In this document: positions 57,886 to 64,000 of the stretch, one piece after another | Numbering within the stretch: position 1 is the first letter of the stretch | Layout of the letters: the number at the start of each line of letters is the position of its first letter | Source: Thermoplasmata archaeon | GTDB taxonomy: Archaea; Thermoplasmatota; Thermoplasmata; Methanomassiliicoccales; Methanomethylophilaceae | Direction: 5' to 3' | NCBI GenBank assembly: GCA_015063185.1 | Contig: SUSY01000003.1 | Location: 18,401 to 82,400, forward strand | Length of the DNA: 64,000 nucleotides | Program-made: the position numbers and the translations under genes | The notes under the pieces: generated by a model | Databases searched by the model: none | Told to the model about the DNA's origin: nothing | What the model saw: only the letters and a program-made list of their open reading frames with translations

Positions 57886-58824
57886 TCACTCCTTCTTTTT
57901 GATTGAAAGTTCCGCTGCATCACGGATGTCCTCAGCGGTAAGACCATATTTCTTGAAAAGTTCGTCAGGATTTCCGGATTCGCCGAAAGTGTCACGCGTT
58001 CCGACCCTTGTGATAGGGCAGGAGTAATTCTCGGAAAGGAACTCCGCTACTGCGGATCCCAAACCTCCGATGACACTGTGCTCCTCTGCTGTGACCACGC
58101 ATCCTGTCTTGGAGACGGATTCGTAGATGGTCTCGATGTCGAGGGGCTTGATGGTGGAGATGTTGATGACCTCTGCGGAGACCCCTGCCTGCTCCAGCAT
58201 CTCTGCGGCATCCATACAGAGGGATACCATCTGACCGGTTCCTATGAGAGTTACATCGGTTCCCGACCTGAGCTTCTTGGCCTTTCCGATCTCGAACGTG
58301 ACGTCCTCGTCGAACAGGACGGGCATGTCCGCACGTCCAAGCCTCATGTAGACAGGGCCATCATAATCAGCTATAGCGAGTGTTGCCGCATATGCCTCAT
58401 ACGCGTCCGCAGGGGAGATGACTGTCATATTGGGGATTGCACGCATGATAGCAATGTCCTCCAGGGCCTGGTGGGACGCTCCATCGGGACCGACACTGAT
58501 ACCGCAGTGGGTTGAAACGACCTTCACATTGAGCCTAGGGTAGGCCATAGCGAGTCTGATCTGTTCCCAGCATCTTCCGGTGGCGAATACCGCGAAGGTG
58601 GATGCAAAAACGGTCTTTCCGGATGCGGCGAGTCCACCTGCGATTCCGATCATGTCCTGTTCCGCAATTCCGACCTCAATGAATCTCTCGGGGGCGACCT
58701 TCCTGAACTCGGAGGTCTTGGTGGATCCTGCAAGGTCCGCATCGAGTACGACGACATTGGGATTCTCGGCGGCTAGTTTCGCAAGTGCCTTTCCATAATA
58801 GTTACGCTGTGCGAGCTTGGTCAT
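57886..58824 (-). CDS. transketolase C-terminal subunit
   Basis: [54 protein letters not shown]. Confidence 0.95.
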   Translation of the reverse strand: MTKLAQRNYYGKALAKLAAENPNVVVLDADLAGSTKTSEFRKVAPERFIEVGIAEQDMIGIAGGLAASGKTVFASTFAVFATGRCWEQIRLAMAYPRLNVKVVSTHCGISVGPDGASHQALEDIAIMRAIPNMTVISPADAYEAYAATLAIADYDGPVYMRLGRADMPVLFDEDVTFEIGKAKKLRSGTDVTLIGTGQMVSLCMDAAEMLEQAGVSAEVINISTIKPLDIETIYESVSKTGCVVTAEEHSVIGGLGSAVAEFLSENYSCPITRVGTRDTFGESGNPDELFKKYGLTAEDIRDAAELSIKKKE

Positions 58825-58825
58825 A

Positions 58826-59647
58826 TCAAAGCACCCCCTTGAGTTCCTTCATAGCCTGTTCATGTTCCTCAGGTTTGCACGAACGACCATGGAATCCGGC
58901 ATTGTTCTCCATGAAGGACACGCCCTTTCCTTTAACGGTACGCATAATGATGACCGAAGGATCTTTGGAACTCTTCGCCTCCCTGATGGCACCGAGAATA
59001 TGATCGATGTTGTGACCATCTATCTCGTAGACGTTCCATCCGAAGGAGAGCCATTTCTCGGAAAGAGGTTCAAGGCTCATAACGGACTCGGTATCCCCCT
59101 CGATCTGAAGCTTGTTGCGGTCTACAAAAGCGATGAGATGGTTGAGCTTGTACTTTGCTGCGAACATCATGGCTTCCCAATTCTGTCCGCTCTGCATCTC
59201 CCCGTCTCCGAGGAGACAATATGTCCAATAATCCTTCCCATCGAGCTTTCCGGCCAATGCGATTCCACATGCCATACTAAGGCCCTGTCCGAGAGAACCG
59301 GTGGACATCTCTATTCCGGGGACCTTTCCCCTGACGGGGTGACCCTGAAGCTTGGACCCCATCTTCCTCAGGGTGACAAGATCCTCGACCGGAAAATAAC
59401 CGCTCTCTGCGAGTGCGGAATAGAGAACTGGTGCCACATGACCCTTGGAGAGGACAAACCTGTCCCTGTCCTCCCACTGGGGATTCTTTGGGTCATGGTT
59501 CATGACCTCAAAGTATAGTGTTGCGATAAGATCCGCTGCAGAAAGTGAACCACCAGGATGTCCGGAACCGGCTGCGGTCGTCATCTCTATGACGTGGGAC
59601 CTAAGCAGACGAGCGATCTTCGAAAGTTCCTGTGCTGTAGGAGTCAT
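58826..59647 (-). CDS. transketolase N-terminal subunit
   Basis: GSGHPGGSLSAADLIATLYF, LSKGHVAPVLYSALAE, GSLGQGLSMACGIA, GDGEMQSGQNWEA. Confidence 0.95.
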   Translation of the reverse strand: MTPTAQELSKIARLLRSHVIEMTTAAGSGHPGGSLSAADLIATLYFEVMNHDPKNPQWEDRDRFVLSKGHVAPVLYSALAESGYFPVEDLVTLRKMGSKLQGHPVRGKVPGIEMSTGSLGQGLSMACGIALAGKLDGKDYWTYCLLGDGEMQSGQNWEAMMFAAKYKLNHLIAFVDRNKLQIEGDTESVMSLEPLSEKWLSFGWNVYEIDGHNIDHILGAIREAKSSKDPSVIIMRTVKGKGVSFMENNAGFHGRSCKPEEHEQAMKELKGVL

Positions 59648-59652
59648 GTTGA

Positions 59653-60390
59653 TCAGTCCTTCTCAATCCTAGGTGCAAGGAGGTATCTCACTACACCGTT
59701 CCCATCCGCAAGTGAGAAGATAATCCTGACCGGGAAATCCGTATCCAACTCGATCCTGACACGGAGGTCCGAAGGAACTGCCTTGATGAGGTTGGAGAAA
59801 TAGTCGAGAGGGAACATGCTCGAGACCTTACCGTCCGCAACGATCTTTACATTGTTGGATGCCTCCATGACGAGATCGACGGAATCGGTGTCTCCATCGC
59901 AATGTAGTTCGAACCTGTCCGAATCCGCTGTGAGGGCGATATGGTCAGAGATGGATTCGGATGCTTTGATCCCCTTCTGGAGATCTGTAACGGGAACCTC
60001 TACGGATGCGGCGAGTTCCAACTGTGGGACCCTGGGATCGTTAAGACTGGAGGTATCGACGAGATTCATACGTCTCGTGATGTTTCCTACCTTGAATATG
60101 AGTCTTCCACGACCCTCGTCCTGTTCCATATATATGATGTCACCAGAGCTTGCAAGCTTGAGGACATCCTTCACCTTGTCGATATCGATACCGATCTCGG
60201 TATCGTCGGCCTCGTAGGACTCGAACGCTCCCTTTCCCAGACTGACCTCGACCATCGCGACATGTGCAGGGTCAACTGCCTTAAGGCTGATACCTTCGGG
60301 GGAGATTGTAAACTTGACCTCGTCAATGAGGGTGGAGATTACGTTGATGAGACCTTTGAGCGCGTCGGATCTGAGCTCTGCCTTGAACAT
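59653..60390 (-). CDS. pcn: DNA polymerase sliding clamp PCNA
   Basis: LKGLINVISTLIDEVKFTISPEGISLKAVDPAHVAMVEVSL, LAPRIE-type C-terminus. Confidence 0.95.
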   Translation of the reverse strand: MFKAELRSDALKGLINVISTLIDEVKFTISPEGISLKAVDPAHVAMVEVSLGKGAFESYEADDTEIGIDIDKVKDVLKLASSGDIIYMEQDEGRGRLIFKVGNITRRMNLVDTSSLNDPRVPQLELAASVEVPVTDLQKGIKASESISDHIALTADSDRFELHCDGDTDSVDLVMEASNNVKIVADGKVSSMFPLDYFSNLIKAVPSDLRVRIELDTDFPVRIIFSLADGNGVVRYLLAPRIEKD

Positions 60391-60410
60391 GGGGGCCCCC
60401 TCACGCTACC

Positions 60411-60713
60411 TCAATTGATTCTCCACTGGTGATTGCACTTGCAACAACGGTAGAACTGTGTCTCAGGTTCATCCGCTGCACGAGTCTGCCTGATGTCGTA
60501 GAATGCCTCGGTGTGAGAGCAGACAGGGCAAATGATGTGCATCTTGGACATGTATGCCGTGGAATTCTCATCGAGAACAGTGACGACCTTCTCCTCGGCC
60601 TTGGTACTGAACTTCTCGACCTTGTCTCCGATCTCTTCGGAGTATCCGCACTGCTGACAGACATACTTCCCATCCTGGGGGAACATCAGTGAACCGCATT
60701 TGTTGCAAAACAT
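60411..60713 (-). CDS. transcription factor S (TFS / RPB9-like)
   Basis: MFCNKCGSLMFPQDGKYVCQQCGY; CPVCSHTEAFYDIRQTRAADEPETQFYRCCKCNHQWRIN. Confidence 0.95.
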   Translation of the reverse strand: MFCNKCGSLMFPQDGKYVCQQCGYSEEIGDKVEKFSTKAEEKVVTVLDENSTAYMSKMHIICPVCSHTEAFYDIRQTRAADEPETQFYRCCKCNHQWRIN

Positions 60714-60779
60714 TGGCTATCGTCCTCTGTTCGCCTCGATGCTATATTATTATAAAAAGGATGTGAACTGCCAAAAAGG

Positions 60780-61682
60780 TCAGAACCATTCGAGATCGTC
60801 GGAGGGATTGGCATTGTCTGGAACGACCTTCTTCTGCACGATCTCCCCCTTCACGGAAACGGGTTTCTGTACATCGTGTCCTGGCACATTCTCCGTTGGA
60901 GTCACGGTCACAGACTCGGAGACGACACTGGTGGTTACGGGTTCGGGTATGGCGAGTTCCACCTTAGCAGGTTCAGAAGATACTGGAACATCCTGCACAT
61001 GTATTTCCGGTTCGGTAGATCCCTTACGCATACTGGCACAGGTCGTATTGACACTCACCTTGGTCATGTCGTCATATGTTTGGAATCCGATGTCGTGACC
61101 ATTGAGGAACGCCCCGACAGAACGTGGTGGCCTGGGTCTATTCATATCCTCTGTATGGGAAACTATGATCCTGAGTTCCTTCCTCGCCTGATCCGCGAAG
61201 ACACCTCCGATGATGGAGAAAGCGATGATCGTCGCATACCCTTGCGCCGGCACAGATATGGACAAATCCGTAGTGATCTGGACGAAGTTCGATGAAAGAT
61301 ACGACGAGAGTTGCTCCATCACCATGACCAATTGGGGGACCGTGGACTCCAGTGCTTCGATGAAAGACAGATACTCAGAATCGAACAGGAGCTTGGTCAA
61401 ACCGAGATTGAGCAGTAATGCTACGACGAAGACGATTATACAGCTGAGAGCCCCGACGAACAAACCGCGAAGAATCGAACCTGACCTCCTCCCTCCGACA
61501 TAACCTGCGACAATCTGACCCATATAAGGTATCCAGGAAAGTGTGAGTGCCAAAATGACGGATATGGACAGGCCTGACTTACAGTCATAGAAACTGTTGG
61601 AATTGATACCCATAGCACCATCTATGGCATTACGTGCCATAGCGCCCGCTGTAGCAGGGCGACGTACACTGCTTTTGCTCAT
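60780..61682 (-). CDS. hypothetical membrane protein
   Basis: ISVILALTLSWIPYMGQIVAGYVGGRRSGSILRGLFVGALSCIIVFVVALLLNL; Pro/Val-rich C-terminal tail. Confidence 0.65.
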   Translation of the reverse strand: MSKSSVRRPATAGAMARNAIDGAMGINSNSFYDCKSGLSISVILALTLSWIPYMGQIVAGYVGGRRSGSILRGLFVGALSCIIVFVVALLLNLGLTKLLFDSEYLSFIEALESTVPQLVMVMEQLSSYLSSNFVQITTDLSISVPAQGYATIIAFSIIGGVFADQARKELRIIVSHTEDMNRPRPPRSVGAFLNGHDIGFQTYDDMTKVSVNTTCASMRKGSTEPEIHVQDVPVSSEPAKVELAIPEPVTTSVVSESVTVTPTENVPGHDVQKPVSVKGEIVQKKVVPDNANPSDDLEWF

Positions 61683-61761
61683 GCATCCCACACCGACCGA
61701 AGCCGATATCGTTCAATTCCATAAACCATATATAAGCGTTGCTTATAGGTTATAATAATAC

Positions 61762-61840
61762 GCGTTACGCGTGCGTAATGCGCTCCATATACCAGTAAAG
61801 AGGCGGACGCCTCCATCACAAAGTCCTCTAGAACAAGAGG
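61762..61840 (+). promoter_or_regulatory. structured leader / promoter region upstream of the beta-CASP RNase gene
   Basis: GCGTTACGC-GT-GCGTAATGC near-palindrome (61762-61781), GAGGCG-GA-CGCCTC (61800-61813), CCTCT-AGAACA-AGAGG (61825-61840). Confidence 0.45.
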
Positions 61841-61868
61841 CACACACAATCTTTAGGAAGATGAGACG

Positions 61869-63104
61869 ATGAAGATGAAATTCAAATTCCTCGGCGGTGC
61901 GGACACCGTCGGTAAAATGGGAATGACCATGGAGAATGGTGATGAGACATACCTTGTAGAGTATGGTATGGCACCCACCAAACCCCCTGAGTATCCCCTT
62001 ATGGCCCCTAGGATCAAACATGCTTTCCTCACGCATTCCCACTTGGACCACTGCGGAATGATACCCGCAGTATGCGGAAGGGACAGATGTGAGCTCTTCT
62101 CCACACCCCTCACAGCAGAGGTTGGGGAGATTATGATGCACGACAGTCTCAAGATCGCGAAGGCGGAGAACTATCCCCTCCCGTACACCACGGGAGATAT
62201 CGAAAGGACCATGAAGGCCGTAGTTCCGTTCACCTTCGGCGATACCATCGAACTCAACGGATTCGATACAAAACTCCACTCCGCAGGACACGTTCCCGGA
62301 GCCACGATGTTCGAGTTCATCGGTGACACCAACACCCTATACACCGGTGACATCCACACTGTCAGGACCCGTTTGGTCGACGCTGCGAGGCCGGTCGACT
62401 GTGAGAACCTCTTCATAGAGGGAACCTATGGTGGTCGTCTCCACCCCGACAGGGCACAAGTCGAGAAGGACTTCATAGACAAGGTCAAGGAGGTCGTCGA
62501 CCGCGGTGGAACCGCACTCATCCCCAGTTTCGCAGTCGGAAGGACCCAGGAGATCATGATCCTCCTGAAGGACCTCGGTTTCGACATGTGGGTAGACGGT
62601 ATGGGAAGGTCCGTCACTCGCCTTTACTCGGAATATCCCGAGTACCTGCTGAATGCCAGGGACCTCAAGGCCGCAAGGAGGAAGTTCAGCGAGGTCAGGA
62701 CCGCCAACATGAGAAGGGATGCCAGAAGGGCCGATGTCATCGTCACCACCGGCGGAATGCTCGATGGAGGACCTGCGCTCAACTACATCAGGTCCCTCAA
62801 GGACGATCCCGCCAACGCCATACTGTTGGTAGGATACCAGGCAGAGGACACGAACGGAAGGATGCTGATGGAGACCGGACTCATCAAATTGGACGATGAA
62901 CCCGTCAAGATCAACTGCGAACTGCAGAAGTACGACTTCTCCGCACACGCAGACCACCAACAGCTCGTCGACTTCGTCAAGGCATGTGACCCCACGAACG
63001 TCATCATCATGCACTCCGAGACCAGGGAGATGTTCCTGGAGGACCTGGCGGACTACAACGTGATCCTGCCCTCCCTCGACCAGACGTTCGAACTCGATGT
63101 GTGA
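61869..63104 (+). CDS. MBL-fold beta-CASP ribonuclease (aCPSF2-like)
   Basis: HAFLTHSHLDHCGMIP, IEGTYGGRLHPDR, SFAVGRTQEIM, VTTGGMLDGGPALNYI, DFSAHADHQQL, MHSE. Confidence 0.93.
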   Translation: MKMKFKFLGGADTVGKMGMTMENGDETYLVEYGMAPTKPPEYPLMAPRIKHAFLTHSHLDHCGMIPAVCGRDRCELFSTPLTAEVGEIMMHDSLKIAKAENYPLPYTTGDIERTMKAVVPFTFGDTIELNGFDTKLHSAGHVPGATMFEFIGDTNTLYTGDIHTVRTRLVDAARPVDCENLFIEGTYGGRLHPDRAQVEKDFIDKVKEVVDRGGTALIPSFAVGRTQEIMILLKDLGFDMWVDGMGRSVTRLYSEYPEYLLNARDLKAARRKFSEVRTANMRRDARRADVIVTTGGMLDGGPALNYIRSLKDDPANAILLVGYQAEDTNGRMLMETGLIKLDDEPVKINCELQKYDFSAHADHQQLVDFVKACDPTNVIIMHSETREMFLEDLADYNVILPSLDQTFELDV

Positions 63105-63106
63105 TC

Positions 63107-63919
63107 ATGGACGATATAGACAGGTTCCTCGCGGAGGACATCGGATCGGGAGATATCACGACCCAGATGTTCGTCCCCGAGGGAGATGCCAGGGCCATCA
63201 TCACCTGCGAGGACGATGCTGTCGTAGCGGGATTGGAGGAGGCGGAGATCGCATTCTCCAAACTGGGTGCATCCGCCAAAAGAACCGTGGAAGACGGTAC
63301 GTTCGTCCGTAAGGGCACCAAGGTCATGGAGATATTCGGGCCTGGACAAGGGATCACCACTGCAGAACGTACCGCATTGAACATCATGATGCGTATGAGC
63401 GGCATCGCCACGATGGTCCATGAGGCCACCGAGAAATGCAGACCATTCTCCGATACCGTGAAGATCGCAGGAACGAGGAAGACCACGCCGGGATTCAGGA
63501 AGTTCGAGAAGAAGGCCATCATCCTGGGCGGAGGAGATCCGCACAGATTCGGGCTGTACGACATGGTCCTGATCAAGGACAACCATATCGCAGCTGCAGG
63601 TGGCATAGAGAATGTGATGGAAAGGACACTTGACCTCGAATACGGAATGAAGGTAGAGGTGGAAGTGGAGAACGCTCACGATGCCGAAGTGGCAGCCAAA
63701 TGCGGTGCGGACATCATCATGTTGGATAACCGTTCACCGGAAGAGGCCAAGGAACTCTACGACCTCATAAAGTCCATCGATCCCGATATAATGGTTGAGA
63801 TCTCGGGAAGGGTCACGATGGACAATGTCGCGGACTATGCAGAATGTGCGGACCGCATATCCATGGGTTGCATCACACACTCCGTCAAAGCGATACACTT
63901 CTCGCTCTCCATTGAATGA
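63107..63919 (+). CDS. nadC: nicotinate-nucleotide pyrophosphorylase (carboxylating)
   Basis: AEDIGSGDITTQ, ERTALNIMMRMSGIAT, AGTRKTTPGFRKFEKKAIILGGGDPHRFGLYDMVLIKDNHI, EVEVENAHDAE. Confidence 0.96.
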   Translation: MDDIDRFLAEDIGSGDITTQMFVPEGDARAIITCEDDAVVAGLEEAEIAFSKLGASAKRTVEDGTFVRKGTKVMEIFGPGQGITTAERTALNIMMRMSGIATMVHEATEKCRPFSDTVKIAGTRKTTPGFRKFEKKAIILGGGDPHRFGLYDMVLIKDNHIAAAGGIENVMERTLDLEYGMKVEVEVENAHDAEVAAKCGADIIMLDNRSPEEAKELYDLIKSIDPDIMVEISGRVTMDNVADYAECADRISMGCITHSVKAIHFSLSIE

Positions 63920-63929
63920 CCGAAAAACA

Positions 63930-64000
63930 TGGTGGGCCCGGCCGGATTTGAACCGGCGACCTTCGCCTTGTAAGGGCGACGTCATAACCCCTAGACCACG
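63930..64000 (-). tRNA. tRNA-Val (anticodon TAC), CCA encoded, truncated by the window end
   Basis: T-arm GCCGGTTCAAATCCGGC, anticodon loop CTTACAA, near-identical to the tRNA-Val at 22534. Confidence 0.92.

Noticed and set aside
1-64000. CRISPR arrays, IS elements, prophage, rRNA operon
   Set aside because: No regularly spaced repeats, transposase-, integrase- or phage-like proteins, or rRNA sequence recognised anywhere in the window.

Overview
The window is a dense euryarchaeal chromosome segment. I read it as Thermoplasmata, most likely Methanomassiliicoccales (H2-dependent methylotrophic methanogens). The support is an Fpo-like complex without FpoF, methanogenesis marker 11, bacterial-type FolD, a Ta0216-family B12/radical-SAM protein and scarce TAG stops; this placement is inference. 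Most of the content is housekeeping: RadA, TrmG10, GGGP synthase, proline biosynthesis, Csl4, Nob1, PCNA, TFS, transketolase, NadC, and an AMP phosphorylase/R15P isomerase/RuBisCO cassette. The most unusual locus is at 11.4-20.1 kb. It carries a bacterial-type, full-length acetyl-CoA synthase with intact A-cluster motifs, both CoFeSP subunits, a CooC/AcsF ATPase, a folate-independent 'core' MetE-like methionine synthase and a RACo-type activator. A double-ACT-domain protein leads the block. No CODH (AcsA/CdhA) and no methyl-H4folate:CoFeSP methyltransferase (AcsE) is encoded here. I propose it is a methyl-transfer module for methionine synthesis rather than a conventional Wood-Ljungdahl pathway. 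Other leads are an ALDH with its catalytic Cys replaced by Val, a frameshift in fpoM, a structured RNA candidate upstream of nrdG, a structured leader before a beta-CASP RNase gene, a compact RNase III, and a membrane-anchored AlbA_2 protein. No CRISPR array, IS element or prophage was recognised.
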